Shown piece after piece: positions 31,463 to 39,897 of a stretch of 64,000 nt of DNA (within the stretch, counting starts at the first letter, position 1; every line of letters begins with the position of its first letter). Where the stretch lies: NCBI GenBank assembly GCA_022820725.1, contig JAJEFA010000002.1:160302-224301 (forward strand). The letters are read 5' to 3'. The position numbers and the translations under genes are program-made. The notes below the pieces were generated by a model. That model made no database searches. It was not told where the DNA came from and saw only the letters and a program-made list of their open reading frames with translations. The stretch is from Candidatus Binatia bacterium (GTDB lineage: Bacteria; Desulfobacterota; Binatia; Bin18).

Positions 31463-33154
31463 GTGAGCGTTACGAGTTCCGTCAGCACGACAGTGCCCGC
31501 CATTATCCATTCACATCTGGATGCTGCGCGAATCACAGACCTTATTTCCTCACAGCCAATACACTGGCAGTGCACCCGTATTTTCAAACAGGACGCAGGT
31601 ACGGCCGTGACGCGGATGTCCGATTCGACCCAGTCCGTCGTGGTCAAGCGCCACCAACTGACCCACTGGCGTCGCCGGGCGGACGCCTTGATCCACGGCT
31701 CTCCGGCTCGCCGGGCGTGGCGTGGAGCGCAATTATTACAGGCGCGTGGCTTTCCTGTTCCTCAACCACTGGCTGTTGTGGAAAAACGGAAAGCCGGTTT
31801 GGTGCAGGAAAGTGTCTATATCAGCCAAGCGCTGCCACATCCTCCCCTTTCGGACTATTGGCGGGAGTCTGCGCCGCACTGGTCTGTGGCGCAGCGCCGT
31901 TTTTTTCTTCACGAACTGGCGCTCTTTGTACGGTCTTTTCACGCGGCCGGTTTGTATAGCGGAGACCTGAGAGACGCGAACCTGCTCGTGGAAGAGTGCG
32001 AAGTGCAGCATGGACCGAGGTGGCTGTTTTGCCTCGTTGATCTTGATCGCCTCAAACACCATCCGAGCCTGACGCTGCGGCGGCGTATCAAAAATCTGGT
32101 GCAGCTCGATCGGACCCTAGGCCGTCGAGCACGGCAGACTGAGCGCCTGTTCTTTTTGTATACCTATCTCGGCCCTCCTTTGCCGTCATCTAAGCAGCGC
32201 CGCTCCTTGCTCAAAACGTTACTGTCCGTGCGTCGCCGGAAAGACCGCGAGTACGCCAAACGAAAACGGCGTCGCGTGCTGTCTATAGCCAGCGTGCAGA
32301 CATCCGGCGCGAGCCACACCCTCAACCTGTCTCCTGACGGCGTTCCCCGGCGTCCCATCTCGTGCTGTATCGTCTGCTTTAATGAGGAGCAAGCGATTCG
32401 GCGCTGTCTTGAAAGCGTCAAGTGGTGCGATGAGATCATCGTGGTTGACTCGTTTTCCACCGATAAGACCGTAGAAATCTGTCAAGAGTATTCAGCGCGT
32501 ATCATTCAGCGTGCGTGGCCGGGCTATGTTGAGCAAAAACGTTTTGCGCTCTCTCAGGCAGGCCATGAGTGGATACTCAATATTGATGCAGATGAAGAAG
32601 TCAGTCCACTTCTTCAGAACGAAATTCAGGCTGTATTGCAACAGGATGACCCCGCAGTCGACGGATTTTATATACCGCGCCTCGTCCACTATTTAGGACG
32701 CTGGTGGTGGCACGGCTGGTATCCGAGCTATCGGCTCCGGCTCTTTCGGAAGCACAAGGTCAGGTGGGGAGGTGTCGACCCCCATGAAAAAGTACTCCTG
32801 CATGGCTGCTCCGAGCGTCTGAGCGGCAACCTCCATCACTATACCTATACCGATATCAGTGACCATCTTCGTACTGTGAACAGCCTAACAGATATCTCGT
32901 CCCGTGAGCTGATACTGCGAAAGCGCCAGAGGCATCTGAGCGATATATTATTACGCCCGTTGTGGCGCTTCCTGAGTTTTTATTTTCTCCGAGGCTGTAT
33001 CAGAGATGGGCTTCCTGGCCTTTTTGTTGCCACGACCTCGGCATTCTACGTTTTCCTGAAATACGCCAAGCTGTGGGAGCAGGTATCAGATTCTGCGCAG
33101 GGCTCGCCCCGGAACACTTCTCATGACACGCCGGTTACGGATCCTGCACGTTGA
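31463..33154 (+). CDS. fusion of an LPS-kinase domain and a WaaE-like GT2
   Basis: 563 residues, GTG start at 31463. Residues 35-250 form a Kdo/WaaP-family kinase-like domain. The catalytic loop is LYSGDLRDANLL (D168 and N173 kept, His of HxD replaced by Ser) and the metal motif is LVDLDRLK (193-195). A basic linker (residues 255-295) leads to a GT-A glycosyltransferase family 2 domain: SCCIVCFNEEQAIRRCL near 300, VVDSFSTDKT near 328, NIDADEE (DxD 374-376) and the C-terminal FYVFLKYAKLWE tail. The GT half resembles LPS-core beta-glycosyltransferases of the WaaE/KdtX kind. One polypeptide would thus phosphorylate and glycosylate the inner core. It overlaps the next gene by 32 nt. Confidence 0.85.
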   Translation: MSVTSSVSTTVPAIIHSHLDAARITDLISSQPIHWQCTRIFKQDAGTAVTRMSDSTQSVVVKRHQLTHWRRRADALIHGSPARRAWRGAQLLQARGFPVPQPLAVVEKRKAGLVQESVYISQALPHPPLSDYWRESAPHWSVAQRRFFLHELALFVRSFHAAGLYSGDLRDANLLVEECEVQHGPRWLFCLVDLDRLKHHPSLTLRRRIKNLVQLDRTLGRRARQTERLFFLYTYLGPPLPSSKQRRSLLKTLLSVRRRKDREYAKRKRRRVLSIASVQTSGASHTLNLSPDGVPRRPISCCIVCFNEEQAIRRCLESVKWCDEIIVVDSFSTDKTVEICQEYSARIIQRAWPGYVEQKRFALSQAGHEWILNIDADEEVSPLLQNEIQAVLQQDDPAVDGFYIPRLVHYLGRWWWHGWYPSYRLRLFRKHKVRWGGVDPHEKVLLHGCSERLSGNLHHYTYTDISDHLRTVNSLTDISSRELILRKRQRHLSDILLRPLWRFLSFYFLRGCIRDGLPGLFVATTSAFYVFLKYAKLWEQVSDSAQGSPRNTSHDTPVTDPAR

Positions 33155-34286
33155 CCCGGAACGGCATTGGGGAGGCGGAGAGGCTCAGGTGTTGGGTCTG
33201 ACCCGCTACCTTGACCGCGCTGGCCACCTCTCCCATGTTGCAACTCCGCTGCACGGCGCCTTGGCTCAGCGCCTCCAACACGACAACCTCCCTGTTCGGC
33301 CTCTCTCGATCCGTAATCATCTTGATGGTCTGGCCGGATGGCGGCTGCGTCGTCTGGTCCGTAGGGAACGCTACGACCTGGTGCATTTCCATACGGCCAG
33401 AGCACATGCACTCAGTCCGTGGCTCCACGCCCTGCCAGCCCGCCGTCTGGTCACACGTCGGATGGATTACCCGATCAAGGTGGGCTGGTTGAGTCGGTTT
33501 CTGTATGGCAGACAGGTTGACATGGTCATTGCGATCTCCTCAGGTGTGGCGGCCGCGCTGGAAGCCGTACATATTTCCGATAAAGCTATCCGCATCATCC
33601 CGAGCGGTGTTGACACCAAGCAGTTTCTGCCTACGGCCTCCCAGCGCATGGCCATTCGACGCCAATACGGACTCAGCGCAGATACCACAGTGATTCTCAT
33701 GGCCGGTGCGCTGACGAAGCGGAAATCACCGCATACGCTGATCGAAGCAGCAGCCCAACTCCGCTCCCGCTGTCAGCAGGGTCGGTATGCTAAGCAGACC
33801 GGCCAGACGCTATCTCCCCATTACCTCATCTGCGGAGATGGTCCCCTCTGGCAGGAACTAGAGGCCCGTGTACACACGCTTGGCCTAGCTTCCGTGTTTC
33901 ACTTTGCCGGATTTTGTCGAGACGTGTCTGCCTACTTAGCCGCCGCAGACATTTTTGTTCACACCCCTGTCTGGGAAGGTTTGGGCGTCGCCGTTATTGA
34001 AGCGCTGGCGGCGGGTCTCCCAGTGGTGGCAAGTCGTGTTGGCGGCATTCCTGAGCTCATCACCGATGAAGAAACAGGTCTCCTTATACCAGTCCAAGAC
34101 TCCTCGGCCTTATGCAATGCGCTCATCCAATGCCTGCGCCATCCTGACTGGGCGAAGACTTTGGGCGCCCGTGGACAAGCCAAGGTCCGTACGCATTTTG
34201 ATATCGAGACAACCGTGCGCGCTAATGAAGCCCTCTATTATGAACTCCTGGCTGCACGCTGTGAGCGACAGAGAGGATCGCCATGA
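33123..34286 (+). CDS. GT4-family glycosyltransferase
   Basis: A 387-residue GT-B enzyme of family 4. The N-terminus ILHVDPERHWGGGEAQVLGL carries the Gly-rich acceptor loop. The C-terminal domain has IPSGVDTKQF, AGALTKRKSPHTLI, ICGDGPLW and the EX7E signature in EGLGVAVIEALAAGLPVVAS. It is probably cytoplasmic and adds a core or outer-core hexose; donor and linkage unknown. It starts inside the end of the kinase-GT2 gene (32-nt overlap) and its stop overlaps the hldE start by ATGA, implying translational coupling. Confidence 0.89.
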   Translation: MTRRLRILHVDPERHWGGGEAQVLGLTRYLDRAGHLSHVATPLHGALAQRLQHDNLPVRPLSIRNHLDGLAGWRLRRLVRRERYDLVHFHTARAHALSPWLHALPARRLVTRRMDYPIKVGWLSRFLYGRQVDMVIAISSGVAAALEAVHISDKAIRIIPSGVDTKQFLPTASQRMAIRRQYGLSADTTVILMAGALTKRKSPHTLIEAAAQLRSRCQQGRYAKQTGQTLSPHYLICGDGPLWQELEARVHTLGLASVFHFAGFCRDVSAYLAAADIFVHTPVWEGLGVAVIEALAAGLPVVASRVGGIPELITDEETGLLIPVQDSSALCNALIQCLRHPDWAKTLGARGQAKVRTHFDIETTVRANEALYYELLAARCERQRGSP

Positions 34287-35296
34287 AGCCTCCGTCTTCT
34301 CGTCGCCGTCAGTCGTTCGTGAACCTCACCTCCTTACTCCCACGCTTCTCACGTGTTCGGGTGCTGGTCATTGGCGACCTCATGCTGGATCGTTACATTT
34401 GGGGCCGGGTCAACCGTATCTCCCCTGAAGCACCGGTTCCTGTCGTGCGAGTCACGCGTGAGAGCCTGCACGCCGGAGGAGCGGGGAATGTGGTGACCAA
34501 TATCCGCGCCTTGGGCGGTCATGTGACAGTCTGTGGCGTCGCGGGAAAGGATCGGGCGGGCCGACTTCTGCGACGAGAATTGCTGGGACAGGGTGCAGAC
34601 GTCGGGGGTATGGTAACCAGCAGTCCATATAAGACGATTAGTAAAACCCGTATCATTGCTCACAGCCAGCAGGTCGTCCGACTTGACCGTGACCCGACCG
34701 ATGGCCCGAGTGCACGCGTACGATCGCGACTGCGAGCCTTTATCCAGCGCCATATCCACAACTTTGATGTCTGTGTGGTGTCGGACTATGGCAAAGGGCT
34801 GATTGAGGCCGACCTGCTTGACCTGTTGGCCACACTACGAACGCAACTGGACTTTGTCTACGTGATCGATCCGAAACGTCAGAATTTCTTTCATTATCGC
34901 AGCGCGAGTCTTATGAAGCCGAACAAAGAAGAAGCGGGACAAGCCGCGCAGATCGACCTTGTGGACGACACCGCCTTGCAACAGGCCGGTACTCAGCTTC
35001 TTGATCTCTGGGACACGGAAGCTGTTCTTGTTTCTCGCGGGGAAGAAGGCATGAGCTTATTTCGACCGGATCGTCGCGCGGCCCATTTCTCAACCACCGC
35101 CCGCGAGGTCTTTGACGTCACAGGGGCAGGCGACACGGTCGTTGCCGTGTGCGCGCTCGCCCTTGGAGCCGGGGCTGGACTCGAAGCCGCCACCATTCTC
35201 GCCAATCACGCGGCTGGAATTGTCGTCGGCAAGGTCGGTACGGCAACCGTCACTCGGGAAGAATTGAAAGCCGCATTAAGGATACCCCTGTCATGA
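34283..35296 (+). CDS. D-glycero-beta-D-manno-heptose-7-phosphate kinase (HldE domain I)
   Basis: A 337-residue ribokinase-fold kinase, the RfaE domain I. Motifs are VLVIGDLMLDRYIWG, RISPEAPVPVV, LHAGGAGNVVTNI, SDYGKGL, VIDPKRQNF, MKPNKEE and the C-terminal ATP/anion hole DVTGAGDTVVA. It makes heptose 1,7-bisphosphate for ADP-heptose. In E. coli this domain is fused to the adenylyltransferase; here that part is a separate gene (39360-39839, other strand). It closes the LPS operon, and its stop overlaps the yicC ATG. Confidence 0.93.
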   Translation: MKPPSSRRRQSFVNLTSLLPRFSRVRVLVIGDLMLDRYIWGRVNRISPEAPVPVVRVTRESLHAGGAGNVVTNIRALGGHVTVCGVAGKDRAGRLLRRELLGQGADVGGMVTSSPYKTISKTRIIAHSQQVVRLDRDPTDGPSARVRSRLRAFIQRHIHNFDVCVVSDYGKGLIEADLLDLLATLRTQLDFVYVIDPKRQNFFHYRSASLMKPNKEEAGQAAQIDLVDDTALQQAGTQLLDLWDTEAVLVSRGEEGMSLFRPDRRAAHFSTTAREVFDVTGAGDTVVAVCALALGAGAGLEAATILANHAAGIVVGKVGTATVTREELKAALRIPLS

Positions 35297-36168
35297 AAAG
35301 TATGACCGGATTTGGAAGCGGGAGCTTCGCCTTTTCGGGCGGACGTGCGACGGTCGATATCCGTGCGGTTAATCACCGTTTCCTCGAAGTCAAACTCCAT
35401 CTGCCCCGTGGCTTTCTCACGCTTGAGGACGAATTGCGGGCAATGGTTACCGCACAGGTCAAGCGTGGACGGATTGAAGTTTTCCTCACACTCTCAGGAC
35501 AGACGGCGCGCTCGTACGCGGTTGTTCCCAATATCGAGCTTGCACGAGCGTATACCAAGGCTGCGAAACAACTCAAGAGTACATTCGACCTCGAAGGAGA
35601 CCTGACGCTTCATTTTTTTCTGTCTCGGCCAGAAGTGTTCCAGGTCGCCGAAGTACAGCAGCCCTCTGGCACCGAGATTAAGGCGTCAAAGAAAGCACTG
35701 CAACGTGCGCTCACCGTGCTGGAGCGACACCGCCGGCGCGAAGGAAAATTTCTGCAGCGCGATCTCCGCAGGCGGATTGCGACCCTCGAAAAAATACGTC
35801 GGAGTGTCGGGCGGCGTAGCGTACACACCCGACAGGCCACGAGAGAGAAATTGGCGGACAAGGTCACCGCGCTTTTGCCCCATCTCGACTCTGACCGCCG
35901 ACGCGTCCTGCAGGATGTGGCAAGCCTGGCCCAAAGGAGTGATATCACCGAGGAATGCGTCCGCCTCCAAAGCCATCTTGGCGCGTTTTCCGACCTTCTC
36001 CGACTAGCCGATCCCGTTGGAAAACGGATGGACTTTCTCCTGCAAGAAATGCAACGGGAGATCAACACAATCGGCGCAAAGGCAGATGATACGTCTATCC
36101 GCCATCTCGTCGTCCAGGCTAAGGAGGAGGTAGAAAAAATTCGCGAACAAGTGCAGAATATAGAGTAA
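35293..36168 (+). CDS. YicC-family endoribonuclease
   Basis: A 291-residue protein of the YicC/YloC family. It begins MKSMTGFG, the conserved start, and ends with the DUF1732 helix KRMDFLLQEMQREINTIGAK followed by VVQAKEEVEKIREQVQNIE. E. coli YicC (287 residues) is an endoribonuclease acting on small RNAs. The ATG at 35293 overlaps the heptose-kinase stop. It is followed 3 nt later by gmk, the usual partner of yicC, so this starts the yicC-gmk-spoT stress block. Confidence 0.93.
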   Translation: MKSMTGFGSGSFAFSGGRATVDIRAVNHRFLEVKLHLPRGFLTLEDELRAMVTAQVKRGRIEVFLTLSGQTARSYAVVPNIELARAYTKAAKQLKSTFDLEGDLTLHFFLSRPEVFQVAEVQQPSGTEIKASKKALQRALTVLERHRRREGKFLQRDLRRRIATLEKIRRSVGRRSVHTRQATREKLADKVTALLPHLDSDRRRVLQDVASLAQRSDITEECVRLQSHLGAFSDLLRLADPVGKRMDFLLQEMQREINTIGAKADDTSIRHLVVQAKEEVEKIREQVQNIE

Positions 36169-36171
36169 CGT

Positions 36172-36834
36172 ATGCTGGATGACGCTGATCAATGCTTGAG
36201 CTTTTCTCGGCGCGGAATTCTTCTGATCTTGTCAGCCCCCTCTGGGGCTGGGAAAACCACCCTGGCGCATGAACTGATTGCGAGAACATCGAATCTCGGT
36301 TGGTCAATTTCGCATACCACCCGACCCCGCCGGACGGAGGAAGTGGACGGCAAAGACTATCACTTTGTGAGTGAGGAGACTTTTCTTTCACTTCAAGATC
36401 AGGGAGCCTTTGTCGAATGGGCTCAGGTCCACAAAGCCTATTACGGTACGACACGCACGACTATTGAGAGCACGCTCAACATGGGGCAAGACCTCCTCTT
36501 GGATATTGATGTCCAGGGAGCTGAACAGCTCAGGGCGTGCTATCCAGAGGCTGTGCTCGTTTTTATCCTGCCGCCTTCGTGGCAAAAACTGGAAGACCGC
36601 TTACGTGCGCGGGGAACTGATGAAGAAGAAGCTATTACGCAACGCATTCGGCGTGCGCAGGAAGAGACTCGGGCGTTAGCACGCTATGACTATTGCGTCA
36701 TCAACGATCAGCTCGAGGCCAGTGTTGGGGCGTTACACGCCATTCTCTGTGCAGAGAGAGCTCGCGTCTCACGCCTGGACCTCTCTCTCCTACGTATCGC
36801 GCCTGCTCACTCAACGTGCGATACACCGTCATAG
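36172..36834 (+). CDS. gmk: guanylate kinase
   Basis: 220 residues. It phosphorylates GMP to GDP. P-loop SAPSGAGKTTL near residue 22, GMP-binding ISHTTRPRRTEEVDGKDYHF and VHKAYYGT, LLLDIDVQGAEQLR, and the lid with REs of the ERLRARGTDEE kind. The N-terminus has about 12 extra residues before the core. It lies in the yicC-gmk-spoT order; the omega-subunit gene rpoZ, commonly found between gmk and spoT, is absent (7-nt gap). Confidence 0.95.
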   Translation: MLDDADQCLSFSRRGILLILSAPSGAGKTTLAHELIARTSNLGWSISHTTRPRRTEEVDGKDYHFVSEETFLSLQDQGAFVEWAQVHKAYYGTTRTTIESTLNMGQDLLLDIDVQGAEQLRACYPEAVLVFILPPSWQKLEDRLRARGTDEEEAITQRIRRAQEETRALARYDYCVINDQLEASVGALHAILCAERARVSRLDLSLLRIAPAHSTCDTPS

Positions 36835-36841
36835 GGACCGA

Positions 36842-38995
36842 ATGAACCAGCACCACGACTTGGACAAAATTATTACGAAAGTCCAGTCCTACCATCCTGA
36901 GGCGAAGGTCGGCCTGATCACGGATGCGTACACGTTTTCGGAACGTATGCATCAGGGTCAGAAGCGCCACTCTGGCGAGCCCTATTTTATCCATCCGGTG
37001 GGGGTGGCCGAAATTATTACCGCTATGAAGCTCGATGTGCCGAGCGTCGTCACCAGCCTACTGCACGATACAGTAGAGGATACCTTAACTACTCTCGATC
37101 AAATCGAGCAGCATTTCGGTAATGAGGTCGCCGCTCTGGTCGATGGGGTGACAAAGATCAGTAAAATTCACTTCACCACTCGCGAAGAGCGTCAGGCCGA
37201 GAATTTCCGGAAAATGATTTTTGCCATGGCCCAGGATATCCGCGTTATTCTGGTAAAGCTCGCCGACCGCACCCATAATATGCGCACCCTCTCCTATCTC
37301 AGCGAGGATAAACAGCGGGAGATTTCGTCGGAGACGCTCGAAATTTATGCCCCGCTGGCCCATCGTCTGGGCATCTATTGGATGAAAAGCGAACTTGAGG
37401 ATAACGCGCTCCGCTATCTACACCCGAAGGTCTACTCCGAGCTGAAGCGCAACATTATCAAGAAGAAGAGCGAGCGGAAACAATACATCACCGAGGTCAT
37501 TGACATCCTCAAAAAGACGTTGGCCGAGGCCGACATTGCGGCTCAAGTCTCCGGTCGCCCAAAGCACTTCTATTCTATCTATCAAAAAATGCGGTCTCAG
37601 AATCTGGTCTTCAGTCAGGTTTATGACCTGGTCGGCTTCCGTATTGTCGTCCCCTCCATGCGCGAATGTTATCAAGCGTTAGGCATAGTCCATAGTCACT
37701 GGCACCCCGTTCCCGGCCGTTTTAAGGATTATATTGCCCTGCCCAAAGCGAATATGTATCAGTCGCTCCATACTACCGTCATTGGACCGCATGGCGAACG
37801 GATGGAGGTTCAGATTCGGACCCGCGAGATGCACCGGGTCGCAGAGGAAGGTATCGCCGCCCACTGGACCTATAAAGACGGACAAGGACAAGAGGAAGCG
37901 CAGCGTTTCGCCTGGCTGCGCCAACTGGTTGAGTTGCAACAACACGTACAGGACCCTCAAGAATTTCTCCATACCATCAAGGAAGATCTCTTTACCGAAG
38001 AAGTGTACGCCTTTACCCCGCAAGGTGATCTCAACAGCTTCCCGCGCGGCGCATCGGTTATCGATTTTGCCTACCGCGTTCACTCAGAGGTCGGCAATCA
38101 CTGCACCGGCGCTAAGGTGAACGGACGCCAAGTCCCGTTGCGCTATCAGCTCCAAAACGGTGATGTCGTCGAAATCGTCACAACCAAAAACCAATCGCCC
38201 AACAAAGACTGGCTGAAGATCGTCAAAACCCCGAAGGCTAAAGCCCGAATTCGACACTGGCTCAAAGAAGAACAGCGAGAGCGCAGCGTTGCCCTTGGGC
38301 AAGAGCTCCTTGAGCGTGAGTTAGTCCGCAATCACAGCTCACTGACGACGATGCGCAAACAACGCCGAATCGGACTAACGCTAGAGGCGCTGGGATTCAG
38401 CGATGAAGAAACGCTTTTTGCGGCCCTGGGTTACGGACAAGTGACAGCAGGACAGGTGCTCAGCTATCTCCTTCCTCAATCCACCGAAACGCTCAATCGG
38501 ACGACGAACACCATAGAGCTTGAGAAAGCGCGCCAGAAACCTCCATCAGATGACTTAAGTGGAGTGAAGGTTGGTGGAATCGAGAATGTCTTGATTCGGT
38601 TCGGACGCTGTTGCAACCCCCTCCCTGGGGAACGCATTGTGGGCGTTATCACGCGAGGCAAAGGCGTCACCGTTCATACGGTTGCCTGTCAGCGTCTGCT
38701 GGAAAGTGACCCCCAACGACATATTGCCGTCAGTTGGGACCCTACTGCGGATTATATGCGTCTCGTGAAAATCGAAGTTCTGTCTGAAGACCGCCCCGGT
38801 CTCCTGACCAATATGAGTAAAGCGATAAGCACCGTTGGCCTCAATATCTCCAGTGCCGATGTCCGGACTCTGTCGGACAAGCGCGCTCTCAATGTCTTTG
38901 AGGTTCTCATCCCCAGCGCTGATGATCTTCAGCGTGTCATGCGCAACCTGGAACGGGTCAGAGGCGTGGTCAAAGTGTCACGCGTGCCCTCCTAG
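36842..38995 (+). CDS. bifunctional (p)ppGpp synthetase/hydrolase (RelA/SpoT homologue)
   Basis: A 717-residue long RSH enzyme controlling the stringent response. The hydrolase HD domain has SLLHDTVEDT with FIHPVGVAEI upstream. The synthetase domain has KHFYSIYQKM, YDLVGFRIVV, RFKDYIALPKANMYQSLHT and EMHRVAEEGIAAHW. TGS (VYAFTPQGDLNSFPRGA), helical/zinc-finger (FGRCCNPLPG) and ACT (VLSEDRPGLLTNM) domains follow. Both catalytic domains look intact. ATG 36842 is chosen because earlier in-frame starts lie within gmk. It is convergent with rpmB. Confidence 0.95.
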   Translation: MNQHHDLDKIITKVQSYHPEAKVGLITDAYTFSERMHQGQKRHSGEPYFIHPVGVAEIITAMKLDVPSVVTSLLHDTVEDTLTTLDQIEQHFGNEVAALVDGVTKISKIHFTTREERQAENFRKMIFAMAQDIRVILVKLADRTHNMRTLSYLSEDKQREISSETLEIYAPLAHRLGIYWMKSELEDNALRYLHPKVYSELKRNIIKKKSERKQYITEVIDILKKTLAEADIAAQVSGRPKHFYSIYQKMRSQNLVFSQVYDLVGFRIVVPSMRECYQALGIVHSHWHPVPGRFKDYIALPKANMYQSLHTTVIGPHGERMEVQIRTREMHRVAEEGIAAHWTYKDGQGQEEAQRFAWLRQLVELQQHVQDPQEFLHTIKEDLFTEEVYAFTPQGDLNSFPRGASVIDFAYRVHSEVGNHCTGAKVNGRQVPLRYQLQNGDVVEIVTTKNQSPNKDWLKIVKTPKAKARIRHWLKEEQRERSVALGQELLERELVRNHSSLTTMRKQRRIGLTLEALGFSDEETLFAALGYGQVTAGQVLSYLLPQSTETLNRTTNTIELEKARQKPPSDDLSGVKVGGIENVLIRFGRCCNPLPGERIVGVITRGKGVTVHTVACQRLLESDPQRHIAVSWDPTADYMRLVKIEVLSEDRPGLLTNMSKAISTVGLNISSADVRTLSDKRALNVFEVLIPSADDLQRVMRNLERVRGVVKVSRVPS

Positions 38996-39097
38996 GGGGC
39001 GTTATATCCGGCCTCTTTCCTTTGGGAAGCGGGATCAAAAAAGGGGACGGCAGCCGAATGGGCTAGAGAGACGGAGGGGGGGGAAGTGTAGAGGCTT

Positions 39098-39295
39098 TTA
39101 CGCCGCTTTCACAATTTTTCCAGAACGGATACAGCGCGTGCAGACGCGCAGGCGTTTCACCGAACCGGCGACTCTTGCCCGCACTCGTTGCAGGTTCGGT
39201 AGCCAGCGGCGTTTCGTCTTGTTATTTGCGTGACTCACATTATTGCCCACTGCGGGGCCTTTTCCACAAATTTCGCATTTCTGGGCCACAGCCAT
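39098..39295 (-). CDS. rpmB: 50S ribosomal protein L28
   Basis: 65 residues: [20 protein letters not shown] start, [13 protein letters not shown] core and [12 protein letters not shown] end. Two CxxC pairs form the zinc-binding type of L28. The ATG at 39295 is chosen over an earlier in-frame start. It stands alone, 64 nt after the hldE nucleotidyltransferase gene and convergent with the RSH gene. Confidence 0.95.
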   Translation of the reverse strand: MAVAQKCEICGKGPAVGNNVSHANNKTKRRWLPNLQRVRARVAGSVKRLRVCTRCIRSGKIVKAA

Positions 39296-39359
39296 CCTCC
39301 TGAAAGCATCTGCATATACCACAGGCACGGCACGCGCGCAACACGGGGGAACCGAACTG

Positions 39360-39839
39360 CTATTCCTGATAGGCAACAAGAATACGTTTAATTAGATGTG
39401 TCGTTGAAAGGCCATCCTGATGACGGACCGCAACGACCTGTCCACCAGCGTGTTCAACAACTTCTTTTCCCACAATGGCCTCGGGGCTCCAATCTCCCCC
39501 TTTGACGAGGACGTGCGGTTGAAGCCGACGAATTAAGGCAAGCGGCGTATCTTCTTCAAACAGGGTGACATAGTCAACGACCTCAAGAGCGGCGAGCAGC
39601 GTCAAACGACTAGCTTGATCCAGAATTGGCCGCTTGTCTCCTTTCAGCCGTTTGATCGAAGCATCGGTGTTCATACCAACCACAAGGATATCGCCAAACG
39701 TCTTTGCCTGGGCCAGCATATAGACATGACCGCTATGCATGAGGTCGAAACAGCCGTTGGTAAAGACGATACATTTACCCTGGTGGCGGAGTCGAGCCAG
39801 CTGCTCTGTCAGCTGTTCTTCGGAAAAAATCTTTTGCAT
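39360..39839 (-). CDS. heptose-1-phosphate adenylyltransferase (HldE domain II)
   Basis: A 159-residue cytidylyltransferase-fold enzyme that forms ADP-glycero-manno-heptose. The nucleotide-binding HxGH motif is in [52 protein letters not shown] and [11 protein letters not shown] complete the RfaE2 pattern. It works with the separate kinase gene at 34283. It follows lptD by 58 nt on the same strand. Confidence 0.93.
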   Translation of the reverse strand: MQKIFSEEQLTEQLARLRHQGKCIVFTNGCFDLMHSGHVYMLAQAKTFGDILVVGMNTDASIKRLKGDKRPILDQASRLTLLAALEVVDYVTLFEEDTPLALIRRLQPHVLVKGGDWSPEAIVGKEVVEHAGGQVVAVRHQDGLSTTHLIKRILVAYQE

Positions 39840-39897
39840 AACGGTCTAATGGCTGTCTTGATCAGACTGTTCCAGAACAAACGAGCCCAGACTTGGC

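Noticed and set aside
36686..36841. Longer start for the (p)ppGpp synthetase
   Set aside because: The extra 52 codons lie inside gmk in another frame and have no RSH-like sequence.
39076..39083. Run of eight G between the RSH gene and rpmB
   Set aside because: It lies between two convergent genes, not in a promoter or coding start, so phase variation is unlikely.
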